A stretch of DNA of 64,000 nucleotides. Origin: Mobilicoccus caccae. Its GTDB lineage: Bacteria > Actinomycetota > Actinomycetes > Actinomycetales > Dermatophilaceae. Shown in pieces: positions 27,831 through 36,127 of the stretch; the stretch's first letter is position 1, and the number at the start of each line of letters is the position of its first letter. A program made the position numbers and the translations under genes. Below the pieces are notes generated by a model. It ran no database searches, was not told where the DNA came from, and saw only the letters and a list, made by a program, of their open reading frames with translations. Location: the NCBI RefSeq assembly GCF_030161635.1, contig NZ_BSUO01000001.1, forward strand, positions 3,205,199 through 3,269,198, given 5' to 3'.

Positions 27831-28802
27831 TCAGGGGCGGGCGCCCACCGCGGGCGGCACGGTCCGCGAGATCCCGGCGCGGTCGGCGGCGCGCAGGAGG
27901 ATCAGCGTCGCGAGCGCCATGACGGCGACCCCGACGAGGGCCTCCAGCGGCGTGGAGCGGGTGGAGGCGTCGATGTAGCTCTCGGCGCTGGTGCCCGTGA
28001 GGACGCCGAAGACGCCCACGACGACGTTGTTGACCACGTGGATGGCGATCGCGGCCTCGAGGCCACCGGTCCGCCAGGTCAGGTACACGCAGGCCACGCT
28101 CATGCCGACGAGGTTGACGATGATCCACGGGTCGCCCGAGCCGTGCGCCGCCGCGAACACCGCCGAGGAGACGACACCCGAGATCACCAGGCCCACGATC
28201 GGTCGACGGAACCACGCGCCGATGGAGACCATGACGAACCCGCGGAAGAGGTACTCCTCGCCGGCCGCCTGCAGCGGGGTCATGAACAGGGCCATGAGCA
28301 GCAGCGCGATCCAGCCGTCCTCGCGGCCGAGGGTCCGCGTGCCGTCGACGACCCACGCCGACACGATGTAGATCAGCCACAGCGGCAGCAGGAGCATGAG
28401 GCAGCGTCCGAGCCATCCCCACCGAACCCGCCCCTCCACGGAATGGAGGAACCGGGACGCCACCGGGTGCCCGATCGCCACGGCCAGCAGCGCGACCCCG
28501 ATGAGCAGGGCCAGGGAGAGGTTGAGCACGAACGTCGACGGCGCGTCGGCCATCTGCGGGTCGAGGCCGGCCACGGCGTCGTCACCCCCGAAGACGAAGA
28601 CACCGCCCAGGTAGAACAGCATCGGGAGGACCACCGCGGCGCCGCCGAGCAGCAGCGCGACGACCCACGACACCACGGGGTTCCACCAGCGGTGCCGGGG
28701 AGTCCGCAGGACCTGCGGGTAGGAGGCGCCCACCAGCGGGAGCGCGAGGGGGCGGGCGGGAGGGCTCGAGGCGAAGGTCGTCGGCGGCTGTGCGGTGTGC
28801 AT
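27831..28802 (-). CDS. CPBP-family intramembrane protease
   Basis: 323 residues with about eight hydrophobic helices. The CPBP/Rce1 (CAAX-protease-like) motifs are present: EEYLFRG (EExxxR), FAAAHGSGD and a final HVVNN. These supply the Glu and His residues of the glutamic intramembrane endopeptidase family. Bacterial members are linked to bacteriocin self-immunity or membrane-protein processing; no bacteriocin gene is visible here. The ATG at 28802 was preferred over 28880 because the added N-terminus overlaps the neighbouring transglycosylase gene. Confidence 0.85.
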   Translation of the reverse strand: MHTAQPPTTFASSPPARPLALPLVGASYPQVLRTPRHRWWNPVVSWVVALLLGGAAVVLPMLFYLGGVFVFGGDDAVAGLDPQMADAPSTFVLNLSLALLIGVALLAVAIGHPVASRFLHSVEGRVRWGWLGRCLMLLLPLWLIYIVSAWVVDGTRTLGREDGWIALLLMALFMTPLQAAGEEYLFRGFVMVSIGAWFRRPIVGLVISGVVSSAVFAAAHGSGDPWIIVNLVGMSVACVYLTWRTGGLEAAIAIHVVNNVVVGVFGVLTGTSAESYIDASTRSTPLEALVGVAVMALATLILLRAADRAGISRTVPPAVGARP

Positions 28803-28876
28803 GTCTTCATGCTGCCCGGCCGGGACGGCGGACGCATCGACCGTTCGTCTCGGCTCGGGAGACGAAGGTCTGAGGT

Positions 28877-30430
28877 TCACCGCCGCAGGTCGGAGGCCAC
28901 GTCGGGCCCGTCGGCGTCGTTCCCCCGCCGCTCGGCGCGTTCGGTGCGGTCGGCGCGGTCGTTGCGCTCCCGCCGGTCACGAGCCCGCTCACGCCTCTCG
29001 GCGCGCGAGGAGTTCTCGGTCCGCTCGGCGCGGGGAGTGCTCGTCTGTCGGTCGTCGACGCGCGCGTTCGGCCCGGCGTCAGGGGTCACCACGGCCACGG
29101 CGGGCGTCGAGGCCGTCGTCCGATCCGGCGTCCGGGTGGTCCGGTCGGGAGTCGGGGTCGAGGGCCGGTCGGGAGTCCGTGTCGGCGTGTGCACCGGCGG
29201 CGGCGCGGTCGTCCGGGTGGGAGCCTGCGTGGCCGTGCGGGTCGGGGTCTGGATCGGGGGTGGCGTGGTGCGGGTCGGCGTCTGCGCCGGCGGAGGCGCC
29301 GTGCGCGTCGGCGTCTGCACGGGCGGTGGCGCCGTGCGGGTGGGCGTCTGGCGCGGAGGCACCGGCGTGCGTCCCGGGGTCGGCGTGACCGGAGGAGCGG
29401 GACGCGCGGGGACGGCCGGGGGTGTCGTCGAGGGCGGGGTGCTCGGGTCTTGCGTCGTGAACCCCGGACCGGCCTGTGTCGGAGTGGGATTCGGGGTCGG
29501 CGATGCCGTCGTCGTCGGCGTGGACTCGTCGGTGGTGGCCGGCGTCGAGCCCTCGGACGTGGTCGACGGTGCGGCCGAGCCCGTGCTGCTCGCGGCGGCG
29601 GTCGGGGCTCCGGAGCGGTAGTGCATCGCCCAGGGCAGGACCTCGCTCGCGAAGGTGGGCGTGTCGTCGAACTTGACCAGGCCCTTGGCCAGGCCCTCGG
29701 GGGTGGTGAGATCGGAGTCGGCCGAGCACAGCAGGGTGCCGACGGCGAGCGTCGCGTCGTCGACGTTGGAGACGTCGGGGCGGGAGTCGCCGTTGCCGTC
29801 GCGGCCGATGTTCTGCCACGTCTTGGGCAGCAGGAGCATCGGGCCGACGCCCCGGTCGAACGAGAGGTCGCCGTCGAGGGCGCCCTTGTCGGTGTCGCGG
29901 ACGATGGTGCCGCCCACGACGGTGCCGTCGAGGCGGGGTCCGACGATGCGCACGGTGGTCGTGCCGGCATCGTCGACCTTGCCGCCGGCGGCGTGGTCGG
30001 ACTCGACCTTGCCGACACCGGCGAGCAGCCACCAGGGCAGCTTGCAGGCGGGGGACTCCGAGGCAAGGGTGGACTCGGCCTTGCGGTAGGAGTCGAGCAC
30101 CCGGGCGGGGATCTGGTCCTTGGCGCCGGCGGCGAGACCGGCCGGTGCGGGCAGCGACCCGTCGAGCGCGGCCGTGGTGGTCGGCAGCACGGCGGTGACC
30201 GCCTCGGGGCCGCCCGTCACGGTACGGCCGAGCGCGGTGAAGACGGTGGCGTCGGCGGCGCGGGCCGTGTGCTCCGATTCGCGTGGTTGCGACATCGTGA
30301 AAGCCACGAGCCCTGCAGAGACGGTGATGACGACTGCCGATGCGATCCCCACGACGACGACCGGTAGCCGATTCCCCCGCCCCGTGTCGTCGGTGACGTC
30401 ATATCCATCGGCGTCCAATTGACGCTTCAC
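28877..30430 (-). CDS. membrane-anchored lytic transglycosylase with Pro/Thr-rich tail
   Basis: About 517 residues. A short cytoplasmic N-terminus, one signal-anchor helix (LPVVVVGIASAVVITVSAGLVAF), then a transglycosylase domain of the MltB/SLT_2 kind: KLPWWLLAGVGKVESDHA, where the Glu is the expected catalytic acid, and GPMLLLPKTW. The latter departs from the usual GPMQF(I/L)PSTW, including loss of the Gln. A tail of about 200 residues follows, with repeats of the 11-residue type QTPTRTAPPPV, ending in an Arg/Glu-rich segment. It cleaves or reshapes peptidoglycan outside the membrane. Start is GTG 30430 or TTG 30442. Paralogue of the next upstream gene. Confidence 0.8.
   Translation of the reverse strand: MKRQLDADGYDVTDDTGRGNRLPVVVVGIASAVVITVSAGLVAFTMSQPRESEHTARAADATVFTALGRTVTGGPEAVTAVLPTTTAALDGSLPAPAGLAAGAKDQIPARVLDSYRKAESTLASESPACKLPWWLLAGVGKVESDHAAGGKVDDAGTTTVRIVGPRLDGTVVGGTIVRDTDKGALDGDLSFDRGVGPMLLLPKTWQNIGRDGNGDSRPDVSNVDDATLAVGTLLCSADSDLTTPEGLAKGLVKFDDTPTFASEVLPWAMHYRSGAPTAAASSTGSAAPSTTSEGSTPATTDESTPTTTASPTPNPTPTQAGPGFTTQDPSTPPSTTPPAVPARPAPPVTPTPGRTPVPPRQTPTRTAPPPVQTPTRTAPPPAQTPTRTTPPPIQTPTRTATQAPTRTTAPPPVHTPTRTPDRPSTPTPDRTTRTPDRTTASTPAVAVVTPDAGPNARVDDRQTSTPRAERTENSSRAERRERARDRRERNDRADRTERAERRGNDADGPDVASDLRR
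29170..29390. repeat. tandem 33-bp-type repeats encoding Pro/Thr tail
   Basis: Within the transglycosylase gene, four to five imperfect copies of a unit encoding QTPTRT(A/T)PPP(V/A/I) follow each other. Boundaries are approximate. Such tails usually span the cell wall. Confidence 0.7.
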
Positions 30431-30454
30431 GATGAGACCCAAGTTCTAGACGAC

Positions 30455-30502
30455 TGTCCGACTCGGACACGGTAACACCGGTAATCGATCGGGCGAGTAA
30501 CG
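30455..30502 (-). promoter_or_regulatory. palindrome and repeat motifs upstream of the first transglycosylase
   Basis: A perfect 15-bp palindrome, TGTCCGA-C-TCGGACA (30455-30469), lies 25 bp before the GTG. On the minus strand just upstream is GATTACCGGTGTTACCG (two TTACC copies 9 bp apart), and a further GTTAC lies near 30500. Direct GTTAC-type repeats resemble response-regulator boxes reported before actinobacterial wall-hydrolase genes (MtrA-like); this is a pattern suggestion only. Confidence 0.35.
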
Positions 30503-30552
30503 ATTTCGCTCCGCCCCGCCCCGCCGGCCGCCGCCACGGACGGCGGCGGAGG

Positions 30553-32014
30553 TCAGCGCGGGGCGACCGCCGGAGACGTCGACGCAGGCGAGGGAGTGGC
30601 CGGCGAGGTCGTCGCCGGCTGCGGCGTGCTCGTGGGAGCGGGGGACGCCGATCGCGTCACATCCTCCGGTGGCATGACGCAGGTCGGCGTCGGGATCGGC
30701 GTCTGCTGCCCGTCCGGACCGAACGTGTGGTTGGGGCTCGGTGTCGGCGAGGGGCTCGCGTCGGGGGACGTGGTGGGCGGCGAGGTCGTCGGGGACGGCT
30801 GACCGGGAGGCAGGGTCTGGGTCGGGCTCGCCGTCGGGACCACCTCACACACGGGGAGGGTGGGCGGCGCCGTGGGGGTGACGTTCGTCGTCGCCGTCGC
30901 CGTCTGGGGGGTGGCGGGCGGGGTCGTCGGCGCGGGCGACCGCGTGGCGGTGGGACGAGGCACCGTCGGCGTCGGAGTCGCGGTGGTGCGCGTCGTCGGG
31001 CGGGACGTGGCCTGCGGAGTCGTGGCGCGGGTCGTGGCCCGCGCCCGCGACGTCGGCGCGGTCGGCGCGGCGGCCACCACGGAGGCGGCCGGATACTCCT
31101 GCAGCACTCCCCCGACGGGGGCGTCGGTGGTGAGGACGGGCGGCGGGTTGGTGCCGGGGCCCATCGGCGGCTTCCACGCGGGCGGCGGTGTCCGGCCGTC
31201 GCGGTAGGCCTCCCCGCGGTCAGGACGTTGCGCACGTACTCCTCGGAGGGGTTGTAGCGCAGGATCGCGGTGCGCAGGTCACCGGCGACGCTGAGATCGC
31301 CGCCGCCGGAGCACAGGTAGCGCGCCGCGCTGAGGGCGGCGTCGTGGACGTTGTGGGGGTCCGCGACTCCGTCGCCGCTGTTGTCGGCGCCGAAGGAGCG
31401 CCAGGTCGAGGGCAGGAACTGCATCGGTCCGACCGCGCGGTCGAAGTCGGCGTCGAGGTCGACGCCGCCCTGGTCGGTGTCGGGCACCGTCGCGGTGTTG
31501 GGGGTCGTGCCGTCCAGGCGAGGACCGAAGATCTCACCCGTGGTGCGCCCGGCGGCGTCGACCCGACCACCGGCGGCGTGACCGGACTCGACGTGCCCGA
31601 TGCCCGCCAGCAACCACCACGGCAGCCGGCATCCGGGCTGGGTGGAGGCGAGGGAGGCCTCGGCCTTGACGTAGGCCTGGTGCACGGCCGGGGGGACCGC
31701 GCCCGGAGCGGCGGGGCCGGCCATCGCAGCGAACGATGCCGGCAGGACGGACCCCTGCCGGGCGAACGCCAGCCACGGCAGCGACACCTGACCTCGCGCA
31801 CCGGCCTGCACGGCGTCGGCGGCGGACATCGTGGCGGCCGGTGGCCGGGGGCGTTGGGCACGTCACGGGTCCACGGCTTGGAGGCCCCGGCGGCCAGGGG
31901 TGCCAGCACCACGAGGGCGGCAGCGGCCGACACGGTGGCGTACCGGGCACGCGAGCGTCGCTCCGGCTGCCGCATCGGGTCACTGGTACGCGACGAGGAG
32001 TCGCGACGGCTCAT
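30553..32014 (-). CDS. second secreted lytic transglycosylase with Pro/Thr tail (frameshifted twice here)
   Basis: About 487 residues if repaired. The N-terminus MSRRDSSSRTSDP leads to a signal/anchor helix (YATVSAAAALVVLAPLAAGA). The frame breaks at the G run 31847-31851; one added base joins VPNAP to RPPAATMSAADAVQAGA. The transglycosylase core has LPWWLLAGIGHVESGHA (catalytic Glu) and a canonical GPMQFLPSTWRSF. A second break at the C run 31212-31215, one added base, continues into EAYRDGRTPPPAWKPP and a Thr/Pro/Ser tail. It keeps the Gln that its paralogue downstream has lost. Ribosome site GGAAGGA upstream of the ATG. Confidence 0.78.
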
Positions 32015-32260
32015 GTTTCGTCCTTCCGGGGTGCGCGCATGCGGCAGCGCTCGACGGATGTCCTCTCACCTCATCGGTGCGCGCCCGCCCCTCTTGAGTG
32101 CTCTCGTGGTCCGATGTCGAGACACCCGCGAACCCCTCACCCCCGAACTGCATCCCCGCCGAAATCCACCGCACCGGAGCCCCTCGCACCGGAGGGCGGG
32201 CGCCTCTACCGTGGGAGACGAGCACGCACCGACCCTCCGAGGCGTCCCGAGGTGATGCAG

Positions 32261-32614
32261 ATGCCGACCGACCGGCCTCCCGCCGACTCCGGTTCACTCC
32301 CCGATCGGGTGCGCGCCGCGCTGGCCGACCGCTCGCCGCGCGAGGTGCCCATGTTCGGCGGGATCTCGTTCATGATCGAGGACCGCATGGTCGCGGCGGC
32401 CCGCCGCGACGGCGATCTGCTGCTCCGGATCGACCCCGCCCAGCACGATCGGCTGCTGGCCCTGCCCGGCGCCAAGCCGGCGATGATGGGCCCGACCCGC
32501 CCCATGGGTGACAACTGGTTGGCCGTCGACGGCGTCGGCCTCGAGGGCGCCGGCCTCGAGGCCTGGCTCGCGCACGCACTCGAGCATCACGCCGCGCAGA
32601 CGCCGCCGCGCTAG
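32261..32614 (+). CDS. TfoX N-terminal domain protein
   Basis: 117 residues matching the TfoX/Sxy N-terminal fold: REVPMFGGISFMIEDRMVAAARRDGDLLLRIDP, then MGPTRPMGDNWLAVDGVGL. TfoX in gammaproteobacteria controls competence. Stand-alone N-domain proteins like this are common in actinobacteria with no known role. I chose ATG 32261 because GAGGTG lies at proper spacing; another in-frame ATG is 6 bp upstream. Confidence 0.78.
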   Translation: MPTDRPPADSGSLPDRVRAALADRSPREVPMFGGISFMIEDRMVAAARRDGDLLLRIDPAQHDRLLALPGAKPAMMGPTRPMGDNWLAVDGVGLEGAGLEAWLAHALEHHAAQTPPR

Positions 32615-32669
32615 ACCGACCCATCGCACTCGTCACATCGCGCCCGCCCCACATCACACCCGGCACACG

Positions 32670-32711
32670 ACGACGGGCGGAGAACTCCGTGAGGAGTCCT
32701 CCGCCCGTCGT
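32670..32711. terminator. bidirectional terminator hairpin
   Basis: The 13-bp arms ACGACGGGCGGAG (32670-32682) and CTCCGCCCGTCGT (32699-32711) enclose an inner ACTCC/GGAGT stem, giving one long hairpin between the convergent TfoX-N and PhaB-like genes. Confidence 0.8.
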
Positions 32712-32746
32712 GGCGCTGGGTCGGCGTGGTGGCGCCGACCCGCCGA

Positions 32747-33595
32747 TCACATGTCCTGGCCGCCGTTGACGCCCCAGACCTGACCGGTGATGAATCCGGA
32801 CTCGTCCGAGCACAGGAAGTGCACGACGCGAGCGATCTCCTCCGGCTGCGCGAGACGGCGCAGGGGGATGTTCGACTTGATCTTCTCCAGGACCTTCTCC
32901 GGCACGGCCGCGACCATCTCGGTGAGGACGTAACCCGGCGTGACCGCGTTGACGGTGACGCCGATGGAGTCGTCGGACAGCTTGCCGTCGCGGCCGAGCT
33001 GGAACGCGGCCTCACGGGCCAGGGTCTTGGTCAGACCGAAGAGGCCCGCCTTGCTGGCCGCGTAGTTGGCCTGCCCGATGTTGCCCATCTCGCCGATGAT
33101 CGAGCTGACGTTGACGATGCGGCCCGTGCCGCGCTCGAGCATGTGCGCCAGGGCGGCCTGAGCCAGGTAGAACGCACCCGAGAGGTTGACCTGGAGGACG
33201 GCCTCCCAGTCGTCGTCGGTCATCTTCGCCACCGTGCGGTCACGCGTGATGCCCGCGTTGTTGACGAGGATGTCGAGTCGACCGTGCTTGTCGATGACCT
33301 CCTGGATGGTCCTGCGGCAGTCCTCGGCGTTGCCGACGTTGCCCTTGTGGATCGTGAACTCGCGGTCGTCGTCGCCCCAGGCCTTCTGGATGTCGGCCTG
33401 GTACGCCTCGGCGCGTTCGGTGTTGCCGCCGTAGCCGGCAGCGACCGTGGCGCCCTGACGGGCGAGGCTGTTGCTGATCGCCGCGCCGATGCCTCGGGTT
33501 CCGCCCGTGACGAAGGCGACCCGGCCCTCGAGCTTGCCTCCACGGCCCGGAGTCTCGGCGGCCTGGTACTGGATGTCGTTCACCGTGCTGGTCAT
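32747..33595 (-). CDS. phaB: acetoacetyl-CoA reductase / 3-oxoacyl reductase, PhaB-like
   Basis: 282 residues, an SDR-family reductase. Cofactor turn VTGGTRGIGAAIS, NNAG in ILVNNAGITRDRT, catalytic Ser in VNVSSIIGEMGN and the YxxxK pair in ANYAASKAG; the C-terminus GQVWGVNGGQDM is typical of PhaB/FabG. The 30-residue N-terminal extension before GRVAFVTGG is longer than most FabG. It would reduce acetoacetyl-CoA to (R)-3-hydroxybutyryl-CoA with NADPH, the PHB monomer step, as supported by the directly upstream phaC. ATG 33595 with AAGGAG upstream, 59 bp after phaC. Confidence 0.88.
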   Translation of the reverse strand: MTSTVNDIQYQAAETPGRGGKLEGRVAFVTGGTRGIGAAISNSLARQGATVAAGYGGNTERAEAYQADIQKAWGDDDREFTIHKGNVGNAEDCRRTIQEVIDKHGRLDILVNNAGITRDRTVAKMTDDDWEAVLQVNLSGAFYLAQAALAHMLERGTGRIVNVSSIIGEMGNIGQANYAASKAGLFGLTKTLAREAAFQLGRDGKLSDDSIGVTVNAVTPGYVLTEMVAAVPEKVLEKIKSNIPLRRLAQPEEIARVVHFLCSDESGFITGQVWGVNGGQDM

Positions 33596-33654
33596 CACGT
33601 CTCCTTGTGGGGTGGGACCCGACCCGGGGGGCGAGGGCGGGTGTCGTGCGGGTG

Positions 33655-34704
33655 TCAGTTCTGAGATCTGGGCTCGAGCCAATCGGCGATGTCGGGCCAG
33701 ATCTCCTTGCGGGCTTTCGAGCCGGCCATGAGGCCGATGTGGCCACCGACGCGGTCCATGTGCTCGACGTCGTCGCTGCTCACGAGGTCCAGCAGCGGAA
33801 GGGTGGACTCGCGCGGTGCGATGTGGTCGGCGGACGCGGTGACCACGAGGATGCTCTGGTCGAGGTTGCGCAGGTCGACGCGCTTGCCCCGGAGCTCCAT
33901 GCGTCCACGGACGAGGCGGTTCTCCTTGTACATCCAGCGGATCCACTGGCTGAACGCGCGTCCGGCGAAGGGTGGGTTGTCGGCCACCCACTTGGACATC
34001 GCCTGGTAGGCGACGCGGTTGACGGTCCCGTCGTGGACCTGTTCGAACAGGCGACGCCGGGTGGTCACGTGGTTCTGGACGGGCTTCATCATCTTGTTGG
34101 CCCAGTCGACGATCTCGCCGGCCACGTTGCCGAGGCCGTCGACCACCTCCTGCTCGTCGAAGGAGTCGCTGCCCATCCACGTGGTGTAGAGGGCACCTTC
34201 GGCGTCGACCGGCATCGTCAGCAGGACGAGGTTGCGGGCCGGTCCACCGCGGTTGAGCGAGGCGTACATGGCGGTCAGCACGGCGCCGATGCACCAGCCG
34301 AGGATGGAGATCTCGTTGCTGCCGGAGGCCCGGCGCACCTCGCGCACGGCCCACGTGAGCTCGTCGCACACGTAGTTGTCCAGGCCCATGTCGTTGTCGG
34401 CGTCAGAGGGCACGCCCCAGTCGACGAGGAAGACGTCGAAGCCGCGGTCGAGCAGGAACTCGACGAACGAGTGCCCCGGCCGCAGGTCGAAGATCATCGG
34501 CCGGTTGATCAGGGCGAACACCAGCAGCACCGGAACGGGGTGGGTCCGCTTGTTGCTGCGGTACCGGTAGAGCGTCGTGGTGCGGTGGGTCCAGACGACG
34601 TCCTTACGGGTCGCACCGATGACCGCATCCTCGGTGGTGAGGAGGATGTTCGAGGTCTCGAGGACGGTGCGCGGCAGCTTCAGCATCGATGCCAGGACGC
34701 TCAC
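33655..34704 (-). CDS. phaC: class III-type poly(3-hydroxyalkanoate) synthase subunit
   Basis: 349 residues, the short PhaC size of class III/IV synthases (class I are near 590). The lipase-like box GWCIGA holds the catalytic Cys; the acid Asp is in VTASADHIAP and the catalytic His in GGHIGLM. Other PhaC marks: PVLLVFALINRPMIFDLRPG, FDVFLVDWGVPSDADND, SILGWCIGAVLTAMYASL and WMYKENRLVRG. It polymerises (R)-3-hydroxyacyl-CoA on granules and needs a PhaE or PhaR partner, probably the upstream gene, whose TGA overlaps this GTG start (GTGA). Confidence 0.92.
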   Translation of the reverse strand: MSVLASMLKLPRTVLETSNILLTTEDAVIGATRKDVVWTHRTTTLYRYRSNKRTHPVPVLLVFALINRPMIFDLRPGHSFVEFLLDRGFDVFLVDWGVPSDADNDMGLDNYVCDELTWAVREVRRASGSNEISILGWCIGAVLTAMYASLNRGGPARNLVLLTMPVDAEGALYTTWMGSDSFDEQEVVDGLGNVAGEIVDWANKMMKPVQNHVTTRRRLFEQVHDGTVNRVAYQAMSKWVADNPPFAGRAFSQWIRWMYKENRLVRGRMELRGKRVDLRNLDQSILVVTASADHIAPRESTLPLLDLVSSDDVEHMDRVGGHIGLMAGSKARKEIWPDIADWLEPRSQN

Positions 34705-35234
34705 CGGCCGTTCTCCTCGCCACCCTGCGCCACGGAGTTCGTGACGTCGGCGCTCGTCACTTCGCCGTTCGTCACATTGGCGGAGCGACCACGGCCGCGG
34801 CCACGGCCGGACGTCGAGGAGGACGCGGCCGAGGACCTGACCGGCGTGGTGGCGGCGGTGCGCTTGGCGCGCGTCTCCACCGGGCGGGTCTCACGACGCG
34901 CCTCGTCACGCTCGGCGCGGGTGGCCGCCAGCTCCTCCTCGAGCTGCTCGACGACCTGGAGCACCTGCTCCAGCTTGTCCTCGGTGCGGTTGAGCTGGCG
35001 TGCCAACCGGTTGATGTCGCGCTGGCCGGCCAGGCGGGTGGTCTTGACGACCTGGTCGAGCCCGGTCGACATGACACGCGACATCGCGACGGCGTTGCTC
35101 GTGAGCATCGCCAGAGCCTCGGTGAAGCCCTGGGTCGCGACGAGTTCGTCACTGGTCCGGGAGACTCGCTTCTCCGACTTGTCGTAGGCCTGACGCAACT
35201 TCTGCTCGGCCGATTCTCGCTGCTGCTCTGTCAT
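34701..35234 (-). CDS. coiled-coil PHA synthase partner, PhaE/PhaR-like
   Basis: 177 residues with no catalytic motif: helical and charged throughout (RESAEQKLRQAYDKSEKRVSR, INRLARQLNRTEDKLEQVLQVVEQLEEELAATRAERDEARRE, a clear coiled coil at about residues 75-118). A Ser/Arg/Gly tail (GRGRGRGRSANV) may bind nucleic acid or granule surfaces. Position and 4-bp overlap with phaC indicate the synthase's second subunit. It is shorter than typical PhaE (about 330) and close to PhaR of class IV (about 200), so I leave the symbol empty. Confidence 0.72.
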   Translation of the reverse strand: MTEQQRESAEQKLRQAYDKSEKRVSRTSDELVATQGFTEALAMLTSNAVAMSRVMSTGLDQVVKTTRLAGQRDINRLARQLNRTEDKLEQVLQVVEQLEEELAATRAERDEARRETRPVETRAKRTAATTPVRSSAASSSTSGRGRGRGRSANVTNGEVTSADVTNSVAQGGEENGR

Positions 35235-35403
35235 CGGGTGATCACGATCCTTGCTCGTCGGTTGTTCGGGGGAATCGACCGCACGCGGAGCACCGGGTCG
35301 ACGCCGACCGGGTCGGGAAAAATGTGATCCCGGCCACCTGTGAACGACCCTATCCGCTGGACGGGGTGAATCAACGGGCTGAGATCAACCGACTCTGACG
35401 ACA

Positions 35404-35422
35404 CCCGGCGAACGTCGCCGGG
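35404..35422. repeat. short hairpin before the XRE regulator
   Basis: CCCGGCGA and TCGCCGGG pair around ACG in the 252-bp gap between the divergent phaE-like and XRE genes. The gap shows no gene; this could be an operator or leader hairpin. Confidence 0.4.
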
Positions 35423-35486
35423 CCCGGGGCCGTTGCGGCCACCTCGTATCCTGGTGGACCTGGACGAAAGCGGCGAGAGGACTCCA

Positions 35487-35921
35487 GTGGACGAGAAGAA
35501 GGACGATTCGCGCAGAACGGTCCTGGGTTCCTACATCCGGGCCCAGCGGCAGCTCGCCGACCTGTCCCTGCGTCAGTTGGCCGGCATCTCGAACGTGTCG
35601 AACGCCTACCTCAGCCAGGTCGAGCGCGGGCTGCACCAGCCCTCGCTCAAGGTGCTCCACTCGATCGCCGACGCCCTGGACATCTCCACCGAGCACCTGC
35701 TCACGCAGGCCGGGCTGGTCTCCACGGGTGCCGCCAACCTGCGGCAGGCCGGTGGCGACCCCAAGGGTGCGGCCACCTCGCCGGCGGTCGCCGAGGCCAT
35801 CGAGGCCGATCCCGACCTCACCGCGGAGGAGAAGCAGGCCATGTTGGCCCTGTACCGCACGCTCATCGCGCGGCACTCCGAGTCGGCAGCGGACACCGAA
35901 CCCGGTTCCACCGGCGTCTGA
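35487..35921 (+). CDS. XRE-family transcriptional regulator
   Basis: 144 residues. The helix-turn-helix domain is clear at residues 14-70: GSYIRAQRQLADLSLRQLAGISNVSNAYLSQVERGLHQPSLKVL. The C-terminal part is short and acidic, without a ligand domain. The GTG at 35487 follows AGAGG. In mycobacteria a similar XRE gene (Rv0474) sits directly before hbhA, a lipid-inclusion-binding helical protein, and the same order is seen here with the phasin-like gene 207 bp downstream. It is therefore a good candidate for its regulator. Confidence 0.88.
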   Translation: MDEKKDDSRRTVLGSYIRAQRQLADLSLRQLAGISNVSNAYLSQVERGLHQPSLKVLHSIADALDISTEHLLTQAGLVSTGAANLRQAGGDPKGAATSPAVAEAIEADPDLTAEEKQAMLALYRTLIARHSESAADTEPGSTGV

Positions 35922-36024
35922 TTCGGCCGAGCGCGCCCGAGCCCGAGCGATCGTTCGTACCTGGGGCGCCCGGACGTCACATGCCCTTCACCCGGACGCC
36001 CCAGAGTTGGACGTGAGTCCGCCT

Positions 36025-36065
36025 CTGCTTGACATCCCGATCAATGTGCGTAGTATTTCAAGCAG
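36025..36065 (+). promoter_or_regulatory. phasin-gene promoter with flanking 8-bp inverted repeat
   Basis: TTGACA (36029-36034) and TAGTAT (36051-36056), 16 bp apart, form a near-consensus promoter about 72 bp before the start codon. CTGCTTGA (36025-36032) overlaps the -35 and its perfect complement TCAAGCAG (36058-36065) covers the start-site region, centres 33 bp apart. This is a likely repressor site. Confidence 0.65.
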
Positions 36066-36127
36066 AGCGCTTCTCCACGAGAGCGGCGTGACCCCCACGA
36101 CACTCGACCAACCCCTTAGGAGAACTC

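Noticed and set aside
28038..30367. Long plus-strand frames antisense to the CPBP protease and transglycosylase genes
   Set aside because: Low-complexity Arg/Gly/Val translations of the Pro/Thr repeat complement; no ribosome site or recognisable domain.
30443..30552. c-di-AMP (ydaO-type) riboswitch before the wall hydrolase
   Set aside because: Such riboswitches are common before actinobacterial wall hydrolases, but the leader is too short and lacks the conserved core.
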